From contig NZ_JUGR01000001.1 in NCBI RefSeq assembly GCF_000800015.1, positions 2,790,001-2,854,000 on the forward strand: DNA of 64,000 nt, read 5' to 3'. A program made the position numbers and the translations under genes. This DNA is from Terriglobus sp. TAA 43. GTDB taxonomy: Bacteria > Acidobacteriota > Terriglobia > Terriglobales > Acidobacteriaceae. The notes beneath the pieces were generated by a model. That model was given only the letters and a program-made list of their open reading frames with translations. It was not told the origin of the DNA and ran no database searches. Of the stretch, positions 1 to 7,528 are shown piece after piece (the first letter of the stretch is position 1; each line of letters starts with the position of its first letter).

Positions 1-114
1 CCGCGGCGGGGCATTGTGCTTACAGAGTTTATGGGCGAGGGTATTGCGCCGTGTAGGGCTGCATGTATGCTTATTTTGCTCGTTTAATTAATTCCTTTTC
101 CGGGGTTCCTGCAC
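1..114. other. Leader upstream of the first gene
   Basis: No gene is visible here. The stretch is moderately AT-rich near its right end (a tt-aatt-aatt run around 85-93) and would contain the promoter or leader of the DUF1080 gene if transcription starts inside the window. I cannot assign -10 or -35 boxes with confidence. Confidence 0.4.
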
Positions 115-810
115 ATGGGCCAGGCTTTTGCTTTTCGCTCTTCGTTTGGTCGCACAGCGGTGCGCATTGCGGGTGTAACGGCCCTTCTTCTGTCGACCGG
201 TGTGACCGCGACGACGCAGATGCAGACGGCCGCACCCAAGCCTGTTCGTCCTGGCATGGACTGGATCCAGCTCTTTAATGAGAAGGACCTGACCGGATGG
301 ACGCCGATTGGTGCGGAGAGCTGGACCGTGGAAGGCGATGGCATTCTGCACGGCAAGGGTCTGACGAAGGCCTACGGCTACCTGGAGACGGACAAGGACT
401 ACAAGGACTTTCAGTTGTCGCTGCGCTTCAAGTGCGTGGGCGATGGCAACAGCGGCGTGTTCTTCCACACGAGCTTCGATGGCGTGGATGCCAAGACGGG
501 CATGCAGTTTGAGATTGACTGCACGATGATGCACCACACGGCTGGCGTGTATGCCGAAGATGGCCGTGGCTGGGTGGTCTGGCCGTCGCCTGAGAATGAG
601 GGCGTGGTGCGCAAGGGCGAGTGGAACGACTATCTTGTTGAGGTCATCGGCAATCGTTATCGTTCGCGTTTGAACGGCGTGCCCATGGTGGACTTCACCG
701 ATCCGAAGCCGGGCGCTCCCGATGGAAAGCTTGCGCTGCAGCTTCATGCAGGCGGCGCGGGCAACATGCAGTTTAAGGACATCTGGATTCGCGATCTTTC
801 CAAGCGCTAA
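115..810 (+). CDS. Exported DUF1080 / 3-keto-disaccharide hydrolase family protein
   Basis: The 231-residue protein has a long Sec-type signal (hydrophobic residues about 17-33), then a single jelly-roll domain of the DUF1080 family, now named 3-keto-disaccharide hydrolase. The family pattern is visible: FNEKDLTGW near residue 54, NSGVFFHT near 119, and the closing strand motif MQFKDIWIRDL. Members bind or cleave carbohydrates, and some act on 3-keto-glycosides. The product should be periplasmic. It lies 47 bp before a cytochrome c gene and a PQQ dehydrogenase gene, so the three probably form one operon for exported sugar oxidation and cleavage. The family is clear; the substrate is unknown. 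Confidence 0.85.
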   Translation: MGQAFAFRSSFGRTAVRIAGVTALLLSTGVTATTQMQTAAPKPVRPGMDWIQLFNEKDLTGWTPIGAESWTVEGDGILHGKGLTKAYGYLETDKDYKDFQLSLRFKCVGDGNSGVFFHTSFDGVDAKTGMQFEIDCTMMHHTAGVYAEDGRGWVVWPSPENEGVVRKGEWNDYLVEVIGNRYRSRLNGVPMVDFTDPKPGAPDGKLALQLHAGGAGNMQFKDIWIRDLSKR

Positions 811-857
811 CTCCTCTCGAACGACGCAACACTGTTTCTTTGCCAAGGACTTTCTGA

Positions 858-1709
858 ATGCGGAAATGGAATCTCAACCGAAGTGTTCACCGTCTCTCTG
901 CAGCGGGTGCATTTCTTCTTACGGTTGCAGCGTGCGCGCCTTATGCGGCAGCGCAGCATATCGAAACGTCTACGTTTAACCAGGCACCGAAGCGTCCTGC
1001 GGAAGACCCGAAGGCCGTGGAACACGGCAAGCAGGTCTATGCGCAGAAATGCGCTTCCTGCCACGCGGACGATCTGCGCGGAACGGATACGGGTGTGAAC
1101 ATTCTGCGTTCGCAGCCTGCGCTGACCGATCATGGCAACGATCACCTGACGCCGATCATGCTGGGCCAGTGGACCGGCATGCAGACGCACAAGGTCGACA
1201 TTTCCAATGCCGATGCCCTGGCTGTGGGTGCTTACGTTCGCAGCATGTTGGCGTTGATTGGAAGCCAGGGACGCGCACCGTATGACGCACAGAAGCAGCC
1301 AAACATTGTGGTGGGCGATGCGACTGTGGGTAAGGCCACGTTTGCGAAGACGTGCGGCTCCTGCCACTCTGCGGAGGGCGATCTGAAGGGATTTGCCAAG
1401 AAGGTGGCTTCGCCCAAGCTGTTGCAGGCTGCGTGGCTGCGTGGCACCTACCTGGGCGCGACGCCGGTTGTGGTGACGGCGACCGTCACGGAACCGGGCA
1501 AGGCGGCGGTGAGCGGAACACTGATTCACGTGGATGACTTCCTGGTGACGCTGAAGGTGGAAGACGGCACGCAGCAGACGTTTGAGCGCAATGGCGCGGT
1601 GCCGAAGGTGGTGGTGAAAGATCCGCTGGATGCGCATCGCAGCCTGCTGCCCAAGTACACAGACAAAGACATTCACGACATAACGGCTTACCTGGTGACC
1701 CTGAAGTGA
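858..1709 (+). CDS. Exported dihaem cytochrome c with an inserted domain
   Basis: This 283-residue protein has a signal peptide ending near AAAQ (about residue 33) and two CxxCH haem sites, CASCH at 65-69 and CGSCH at 166-170. The first cytochrome domain looks complete. In the second, the haem site is separated from the C-terminal helix (ending DIHDITAYLVTLK) by about 75 residues rich in Val and Thr that read like a small beta-domain insertion. It is the natural electron acceptor for the quinoprotein encoded immediately downstream, whose ATG overlaps this gene's stop codon. Periplasmic electron transfer is inferred from the family and the coupling. Confidence 0.88.
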   Translation: MRKWNLNRSVHRLSAAGAFLLTVAACAPYAAAQHIETSTFNQAPKRPAEDPKAVEHGKQVYAQKCASCHADDLRGTDTGVNILRSQPALTDHGNDHLTPIMLGQWTGMQTHKVDISNADALAVGAYVRSMLALIGSQGRAPYDAQKQPNIVVGDATVGKATFAKTCGSCHSAEGDLKGFAKKVASPKLLQAAWLRGTYLGATPVVVTATVTEPGKAAVSGTLIHVDDFLVTLKVEDGTQQTFERNGAVPKVVVKDPLDAHRSLLPKYTDKDIHDITAYLVTLK

Positions 1710-3370
1710 TGGCGCGACGACTCCTAACTTTTGCTGCTGCCCTGTTGCTGGCTCCTTTGGCGCCAGCGCAGAACGTGACCAATGCGGATATCGCAAAGCC
1801 TCTGCAGAACGAGTGGCTGACCTACAACGGTGATTACACCGCGCGCCGCTACAGTGCGTTGACGGCTGTGAACCGGCAGACGGTGAAGCACCTGACGCTG
1901 GCGTGGACGTCGAAGATGACGCCGGGTGACGGGCTTGCGCCGCTAACCGGCTATAGCAAGGTTCGTCCTACGCTGATCACTGGTGGCCAAGGCCCCGGCG
2001 GATTGGGTGCTGGCGGTATCAAGGGCACCATCCTGCAGCACGATGGCATCCTTTATGTGACGCAGCCGGACAACACCTATGCCGTGGATGCACGCAGCGG
2101 TGAAGTGCTGTGGCACTACTACTGGAAGACGCGTGGCGGTACGCACATTGGCAATCGCGGCGTTGCTTTATATAAGGACTATCTCTTCTTCGAGACGCCG
2201 GATGACTATCTTGTTTCGCTGGAAGTGAAGACGGGCAAGGAACGCTGGCATAAGAAGCTGGCCGATGTGGAGGGCGGATACTTCGCCACACCCGCGCCGA
2301 TTGTGATCAAGAACCATGTAATTGCAGGCGTGGGTAACGACATTGATGCGCCGAGCTTTTTGAAGTCGTTTGATCCTGAGACTGGTGAGCTGCAGTGGAC
2401 GTGGTACGTGACGCCGCAGAATGCTGGCGATCCCGGTCTTGATTCGTGGAAGAACCTGGATGCTGCTCGCCATGGTGGCGGCGGTACCTGGGTGACGGGT
2501 GCGTATGACCCGGAGACGAACTACTACATCATGAGCACGGGCAATCCCACGCCGAGCTGGACGAACGGCAACCGCGGCGACGGCGACAATCTGTACGCCT
2601 GCTCGCTGGTGGCGCTGGATGTGGATACCGGCAAGCTGAAGTGGTACATGTCCACTTCGCCGCATGACACGCACGATTACGATTCCGCGCAGACGCCGGT
2701 GCTGGTGGACGGTGTGTTCAACGGACGCAAGCGGAAGCTGGCTGTGACGGCTGCTCGTAACGGCTACTTCTTTGTGGTGGATCGTGTGACGGGTGAGCAT
2801 CTGTTGACCACGAAGTATGGCGAGACGACGAACTGGTCGAACAAGCTGACGCCACGTGGTGGACCGTATCCTGATCCGGCTAAGGATGCTTCGATTGGTG
2901 GCAGCCTTATCTCACCGGCTTCGGGCGGTACTGTGAACTGGCAGCCTCCGGCTTATTCGCCGCAGACGGGTCTGCTGTACCAGTATGAGAACAACGGATT
3001 CTCCGAGGCGTTCCTGACTGATCCTGATCCGCGTGGCGCTATGGGATTGGGTGGCAAGGATGAGCTTTCCATCGGTACGTACTCGAACTACATCTCGGGT
3101 ATCGACTACAAGACGGGCAAGGCGCGGTGGCGTCATGCGCTGTATGGACAGGGCACGGGCGGCGGCGGTTTGCTGGCGACGGCTGGTGGTCTGCTGTTCA
3201 GCGGCGACGGTTCGGGCAACCTGGTGGCATTCGATACGGCGAATGGCAATCCGCTGTGGCACGCGCACATTGGCAGCATCACGAATGCTCCGCAGACGTT
3301 TGTTCTGGATGGACATCAGTACGTGATCGCGGCTTCGGGCGATACAGTGTATGCGTTTGAGTTGTTGTAA
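1709..3370 (+). CDS. PQQ-dependent dehydrogenase (single-domain quinoprotein)
   Basis: A 553-residue exported quinoprotein with a short signal peptide (to about residue 21, PLAPAQ) followed by an eight-bladed propeller with repeated tryptophan-docking motifs, for example GEVLWHYYWKTRGG and GKLKWYMSTSPHDTHDYD. It matches the glucose/alcohol dehydrogenase-like PQQ family. There is no fused cytochrome; the separate cytochrome c gene upstream supplies that role. I chose the ATG at 1709, which overlaps the upstream TGA; a GTG directly before it is the alternative. A strong hairpin terminator follows. The electron donor is probably a sugar or sugar alcohol, not determined. Confidence 0.9.
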   Translation: MARRLLTFAAALLLAPLAPAQNVTNADIAKPLQNEWLTYNGDYTARRYSALTAVNRQTVKHLTLAWTSKMTPGDGLAPLTGYSKVRPTLITGGQGPGGLGAGGIKGTILQHDGILYVTQPDNTYAVDARSGEVLWHYYWKTRGGTHIGNRGVALYKDYLFFETPDDYLVSLEVKTGKERWHKKLADVEGGYFATPAPIVIKNHVIAGVGNDIDAPSFLKSFDPETGELQWTWYVTPQNAGDPGLDSWKNLDAARHGGGGTWVTGAYDPETNYYIMSTGNPTPSWTNGNRGDGDNLYACSLVALDVDTGKLKWYMSTSPHDTHDYDSAQTPVLVDGVFNGRKRKLAVTAARNGYFFVVDRVTGEHLLTTKYGETTNWSNKLTPRGGPYPDPAKDASIGGSLISPASGGTVNWQPPAYSPQTGLLYQYENNGFSEAFLTDPDPRGAMGLGGKDELSIGTYSNYISGIDYKTGKARWRHALYGQGTGGGGLLATAGGLLFSGDGSGNLVAFDTANGNPLWHAHIGSITNAPQTFVLDGHQYVIAASGDTVYAFELL

Positions 3371-3386
3371 TCGTCGTAAGGACGTG

Positions 3387-3418
3387 AAGGCGGATGGCGA
3401 TTGCCATCCGCCTTTTTG
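3387..3418 (+). terminator. Rho-independent terminator after the PQQ operon
   Basis: A perfect 12-bp stem (3387-3398 with 3403-3414) and a 4-nt loop are followed by a T-run (TTTTTG). It ends the DUF1080, cytochrome and PQQ operon. Confidence 0.9.
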
Positions 3419-3670
3419 TTTTCTTGATGCGTTGTAGTGGTGTTGAGGAATGCAGGTCCTTCGGCTCCGCTCAGGATGACGACCTTGCGGACGTATGAGC
3501 TTCACTTCGCGAAGCTGGCTTAGGTGTGTGGCTGGAAGGGTTTGAAACTGTCGCTGCGCTAGGATGCGTTGGGATTCTTCGCTGCGCACACGAATGACCG
3601 CCTGAAAGCGCTGCTGATACCGTTAGGTTTCTTACCTAAGCTCAGAAGCAGCATGGAAGACGATAAGTAA
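3419..3670. repeat. Convergent intergenic stretch with a dispersed-repeat-like segment
   Basis: No coding region is visible. Positions 3471-3523 contain TCAGGATGAC, then about 12 bases, then GTATG-GCTTC-TTCGC and CTTAGG. The same order of words recurs at 9454-9492 behind cspA, also between converging genes. This suggests a short interspersed repeat. Near 3610-3652 a GCTGCT/AGCAGC pair encloses TTAGGT/ACCTAA (3623-3639), a possible hairpin serving the minus-strand lipoprotein gene. Confidence 0.45.
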
Positions 3671-4561
3671 CTACGGGAGGTGTTCTACGGAATAGCTCGC
3701 GGGGATCTTGGGAGCTTCGAACTGGTCGTCTTCCAGCGTTTGATTCACGGAGAGTTCCGTGATGGTCATGTTCAGCGTGATCTCGTCCTGAGGCCGACGG
3801 ATGGTGATCTTCGAGGGGAAGGTGGTCTCGCCGAACATTTTGTAGTCGCTGTAGTTGGCGACCGTGACCAGCTGGCCCTTCTCGTCGTAGATGTCTTGCT
3901 GGTAGGGCAGCAGCGTGGAACGGCCAATGTGGATGACGCGCTGCGTCTTCAGTTCCTGGCTGTTCTCTACCGGGCGATAGATACCGAACTCATATTCCGG
4001 CTCGTCCACGATGTATTTCTTTGTGGGGTCGGGCTGGTAGATGCGATCGTCGGAGGTCATGGAGACGAGTTCGCCAGTCTTCGCGCTCTGGATCAGAAGC
4101 GAGTCCGTGAACATGTCAGGCCGCAGGTTTTCCAGCGCGTTCTTCGACGGCGTGGTGACCGTGTTGGAGCCGGTGACAGCGCGGCTCTTGGGCGGGATCA
4201 CGAGTGTGAAGTTCTGGCCGTTGGTGACCATGTCGATCATCCGCGTGTGAATGGCGGGGAGCAGTCCAAGGAAATGGAAGTCGCCGGGCTTGCGGATGAG
4301 GATGTAACCGTTGAACGAGGTGTAGTCGACGACCTTGCCCTGCTTGCCGCCGCCGGTTGAGGCTTGCATCTCAACGGAGGCTTTCAGGGTCTTGATGCTG
4401 TTGTAGCGATCCGTGGTGGACTTAACGACCTGATCGAGCGATGACGAAAGCACCTGGTCCGGATGATGGGTCTTCATGACGGAGCGCGTCGTACGAAGGC
4501 AACCACCCAGCGCTGGTAAGAGCGCCAGGAGCAGCAGTGAGTTCCTTCGAGCGTGCTTCAT
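3671..4561 (-). CDS. Outer-membrane lipoprotein of the LolA/LolB-like fold (DUF4292-like)
   Basis: From the ATG at 4561 the 296-residue product opens with a lysine/arginine n-region, a leucine-rich core and a lipobox (PALGGC) at about residue 20, so it is a lipoprotein. The rest reads as the half-barrel seen in LolA, LolB and DUF4292 proteins: early helices with LDQVVKSTTDRYNSIKTLKASV, then many amphipathic strands and a late phrase KMFGETTFPSKITI. The upstream in-frame extension lacks signal features and is not used. It probably helps carry or insert lipoproteins or other hydrophobic cargo; the cargo is unknown. It has no operon partner. Confidence 0.7.
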   Translation of the reverse strand: MKHARRNSLLLLALLPALGGCLRTTRSVMKTHHPDQVLSSSLDQVVKSTTDRYNSIKTLKASVEMQASTGGGKQGKVVDYTSFNGYILIRKPGDFHFLGLLPAIHTRMIDMVTNGQNFTLVIPPKSRAVTGSNTVTTPSKNALENLRPDMFTDSLLIQSAKTGELVSMTSDDRIYQPDPTKKYIVDEPEYEFGIYRPVENSQELKTQRVIHIGRSTLLPYQQDIYDEKGQLVTVANYSDYKMFGETTFPSKITIRRPQDEITLNMTITELSVNQTLEDDQFEAPKIPASYSVEHLP

Positions 4562-4710
4562 CGTTTCCAAACGTCCAGTGTATTGACTGGCGCAAAATCG
4601 CCACAGCGACGATCTACGCCAGCCACTCGGGGTATCAGGTATTGGATGCAAGTTTGACCTGATCGATGTGACTTTTCTACCGCTGGTACCCGCCCCGTAA
4701 CGTGTTGGGA

Positions 4711-6465
4711 TTAACGGGCATTCGGCAATAGACCAGCCTCAACCAGAGTAGGCGGCTTGCGCAGCCTGGTCACCTGTTCATAGGCATAGGCCCAGCCGAG
4801 GAGGTCGCCGTCGTGCCAGGGGCGTGTGCTGATCTCGAGGCCGAAGGGCAGGCCGCTGTCGTAGAAACCAGCCGGAACCACCACGGCAGGGACGCCGATG
4901 TTGTTGTTCCAGCCGGTGGAGGAGTGCGGGCCGCTGGAAAGTTGGCCGTTCTGGGGCATGGTTTCGTCTGGTGGCGGCATCTGCGCGCTGGGGTAGATCA
5001 CGCCGTCGAGGTGGAGGCGGTCGAGTTCGGAGAGGAACAGGGCGAGCGCCGCTTTGCGCGGGGCGAAGTAGGATTCGTCGGCATTGGGGTCGCCCTTGAG
5101 CAGAACCTGCGGAGTCTGCGGGCGGTTTGGATTCGCGGGTGCTCCCGGCGGACTGATGCCGGTGACGGTTGCCGGGAGGGGTGAGCCGATGGCTTTTTCG
5201 TAGGCGTCGACCGAGCGGTATTCAGCGGGGCCGAACTCGGCCAGCCACTGGTTGGTGCCGTCGCGGCGGTAGGCGCGCGTGTTGACCTTGCGCACGGCTT
5301 GCGCGAAGGTGTCGGGCATGAAGGTGTCGTCGATGATGACTTCCGCGCCGGCTGCGCGGAACTGGTCGATGGCTTTCATCAACATGGCGCGGGTTTCAGG
5401 GCGCATGCCGTTGGTGGGACGGGGTGCGACGGAGACGCCGAAGCCAGTGTTGCCGCTGAGCATGAAGGCGGGGACGGCGAATCGTTTGCCTTTGAGGGCG
5501 TCCTTCTTCAGGTAGGGAAGATAGGGGCCGAGCTGTGCTGTGTCTGCGCCTTCGGTGCGGCCTGTGCCCTCGGTGCGGAAGTCGAGGGGATCGGCGGGGT
5601 GGCCGCTACCGTTCATTGCACCGAGGGCGATGGTGGCGTCGGTCACGTTGCGGGCGATGGGGCCGGTGTTGTCCAGCAGCCAGTCGAGCGGGGCGATGCC
5701 TGCGATGCTGACGAGGCCTCGTGTGGGAAGGACGCCTACGACCGCGCTTGTCCCCGCTGGCATGCGGATGCTGTTGGCGGTGTCGGTTCCGGTGCCCAGC
5801 ATGGCCATGTTGCTGGTGACGGCGGTGACGGTTCCTCCACTGGAGCCGCCGGGAGAGAAGCGTACGTCATACGCGTTGCCGGTACGGCCGAAGGCGGTGG
5901 AGCGGTTGGTGTCGCTGGCGGCGAAGTCCGGCATGTTGGTGATGCCGAGGATGATCGCTCCCGCTGCGCGCAGGCGGGCTACGACGGTTGCATCTTTGGG
6001 CGCGATGAACTCGTGGCCGGGAAGGGCGAAGCCTTGCCAGCCGTCACTGTCGATCAGGCCTTTGACCGCGGTGTTGGCCTTAATGACTACGGGGATGCCC
6101 CATAGCGGCTTCGTTGCGTCGAACTTTGCGGTGTCCTGCGCCTTCGCTGTTGCGAGGGCGTCTTCGGTGTTCACCGTTTGGACTGCGCGGTAGATGCCGT
6201 TGTACTTCGCGATCCGGCCCATGTACCAGCGCGTGACCTGTTCCACCGTGTATTTGCGCTGTCTGTAGAGTTGGTGCAGTTGCTCGATGTCGATCTCGAG
6301 GAGGTCGTGATCCATCTTTGCCTGTTGGGCTGCGGGAAGCACGGGCAGGTTCGCCGGGATTGGAATCGGCGGCGGTGACATGGGTTCCGGTGAGGTGCTT
6401 CGCTGCTGGGCAGCAGCGGTGGAGGCAACAACGGCAACAGCCAGCGCAAGCGGCAGAAGGCGCAT
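4711..6465 (-). CDS. Exported amidase-signature family amidase
   Basis: The 584-residue protein starts at the ATG at 6465, giving a clear signal peptide (hydrophobic to AAAQ at about 20). The longer frame overlaps the next gene and is spurious. The amidase-signature catalytic layout is present: Lys129 in GIPVVIKAN, the cis-Ser region SPGGSSGG at 204-211, and the nucleophile region GTGTDTANSIRMPAG with Ser232. The usual GGS before the nucleophile reads ANS here. It should hydrolyse an amide in the periplasm; peptide amidases are the closest thematic match. Substrate not determined. It stands alone, about 60 bp from the VOC gene. Confidence 0.87.
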   Translation of the reverse strand: MRLLPLALAVAVVASTAAAQQRSTSPEPMSPPPIPIPANLPVLPAAQQAKMDHDLLEIDIEQLHQLYRQRKYTVEQVTRWYMGRIAKYNGIYRAVQTVNTEDALATAKAQDTAKFDATKPLWGIPVVIKANTAVKGLIDSDGWQGFALPGHEFIAPKDATVVARLRAAGAIILGITNMPDFAASDTNRSTAFGRTGNAYDVRFSPGGSSGGTVTAVTSNMAMLGTGTDTANSIRMPAGTSAVVGVLPTRGLVSIAGIAPLDWLLDNTGPIARNVTDATIALGAMNGSGHPADPLDFRTEGTGRTEGADTAQLGPYLPYLKKDALKGKRFAVPAFMLSGNTGFGVSVAPRPTNGMRPETRAMLMKAIDQFRAAGAEVIIDDTFMPDTFAQAVRKVNTRAYRRDGTNQWLAEFGPAEYRSVDAYEKAIGSPLPATVTGISPPGAPANPNRPQTPQVLLKGDPNADESYFAPRKAALALFLSELDRLHLDGVIYPSAQMPPPDETMPQNGQLSSGPHSSTGWNNNIGVPAVVVPAGFYDSGLPFGLEISTRPWHDGDLLGWAYAYEQVTRLRKPPTLVEAGLLPNAR

Positions 6466-6523
6466 CGGTGGGAACCTCGGAAGCAATAGGGATGCTCCGT
6501 TTGTAGCACGGTTCCGTTCGCGT

Positions 6524-6898
6524 TTACGCAGAGATGTGTTGCGACAGGCTGAGTGTGTTGCCGTCCGGGTCTTTGAACCAGGCGACTTTGTCGCCGCCGG
6601 GTGCGGTCCAGATGCCGAGCGCGTCCTGCTCCATGAAGCCGAAGCGGGAGAACTCCACGCCTTTGCTTGTGAGGGATTGCACGTCGTCTTCAATGGAGGT
6701 GGTCTCCCAGCCCAGGATGGTGAACTGGGCTGGTTCCACCTTTGGCATCTTCGCGAGGCGAACCATGTTTGCGCCGCTACGGAAGATGAGGGCGAAGCCG
6801 TCATCTCCCACGAAGGTTAGGCCCAGCACATCGGCGTAGAAAGCTTTTGCGCGATCTGCGTCGGTGATGGGTGCGAAGCCGATCAGCTTTCCATTCAT
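6524..6898 (-). CDS. VOC (glyoxalase/bleomycin-resistance) superfamily protein
   Basis: A 124-residue single-domain VOC protein with two beta-alpha-beta-beta-beta modules. The first begins IGFAPITDADRAKAFYADVLGL and the last ends VAWFKDPDGNTLSLSQH, the standard VOC ending. Members bind a metal and act as glyoxalases, dioxygenases or resistance proteins; the sequence does not decide among these. No signal peptide, so cytosolic. It lies 14 bp downstream of the DUF5076-like gene and may be co-transcribed with it. Confidence 0.85.
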   Translation of the reverse strand: MNGKLIGFAPITDADRAKAFYADVLGLTFVGDDGFALIFRSGANMVRLAKMPKVEPAQFTILGWETTSIEDDVQSLTSKGVEFSRFGFMEQDALGIWTAPGGDKVAWFKDPDGNTLSLSQHISA

Positions 6899-6912
6899 GG
6901 CTGCCTCCGTTG

Positions 6913-7209
6913 TTACTGCACGCTGCCGCTTACGTCGTCCGTGGGGGCGTCGAGTTCTGCTTCAAACCCGGCGCGGATCTGTTCCAGAAAGTCTTCGGCG
7001 TCGACCTGCTCGTCCTGTTGTGCGTGGGCTTCGGCGATGTGGCGGGCGAGGTCCGCCAGCAGCAGGCCCCATGCGGATGGGTCTTCCCACATGCCAAAGG
7101 CAAGCGCTACGTGCTGTTCACCGTTGGCGATCCACACGCGAAGGACCTCCAGCGAACGGGGATCGCGCGATGCGGCGGCGGGAATGGGTAGCGAATCTTT
7201 CTGTGACAT
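6913..7209 (-). CDS. Small DUF5076-like protein
   Basis: A 98-residue soluble protein, started at the ATG at 7209 because AGGAAG lies a proper distance upstream; an in-frame ATG at 7230 lacks that. It resembles DUF5076: LEVLRVWIANGEQHVALAFGMWEDPSAWGLLLADLARHI, then an acidic tail. The name reflects my memory of the family, and no function is known to me. It is the first gene of a probable two-gene unit with the VOC protein, and its leader runs into the DnaA-box-like region upstream of dnaB. Confidence 0.65.
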   Translation of the reverse strand: MSQKDSLPIPAAASRDPRSLEVLRVWIANGEQHVALAFGMWEDPSAWGLLLADLARHIAEAHAQQDEQVDAEDFLEQIRAGFEAELDAPTDDVSGSVQ

Positions 7210-7222
7210 GGTTTCTTCCTCA

Positions 7223-7342
7223 GAATTCACAGTAATCCACAGTTCTTATAGGCAATCCACAGGCTGTTTGTGGATAACGGGTGCAAACGTAACTGCAAAG
7301 GCACCTGAGAGCTTACATGGCTTGCTAACAGACTGTGAATAA
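7223..7342. promoter_or_regulatory. Cluster of DnaA-box-like 9-mers upstream of dnaB
   Basis: Two perfect matches to TTWTNCACA lie on the minus strand: TGTGGATAA at 7269-7277 and TGTGAATAA at 7334-7342. Three near-matches lie on the plus strand: GAATTCACA at 7223-7231, TAATCCACA at 7233-7241 and CAATCCACA at 7253-7261. Five sites in 120 bp within a 319-bp divergent gap suggest DnaA binding, either regulating dnaB or acting as an origin or titration site. No clear AT-rich unwinding element or dnaA gene is present. Confidence 0.55.
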
Positions 7343-7528
7343 TTGAGTCTGGGCAGGGTGAGGCTGCTGCAGATCTTGGGCAAAAGCGGGCTCGTGGCAG
7401 AGGCTGTACTCTGAACTAGGCGAGGCTGCAAGACCTGTTTTACCGAGCCGCCGTCTGCATATTCTGTACAAACGCAATGCTGCACCCGCTCCACGAGCGC
7501 CGGTAGTTAAGCGCAGGAGAACACACCC

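Noticed and set aside
5299-6105. Gly/Asp-rich plus-strand frame opposite the amidase gene
   Set aside because: The codon pattern is the complement of the amidase; no motif found.
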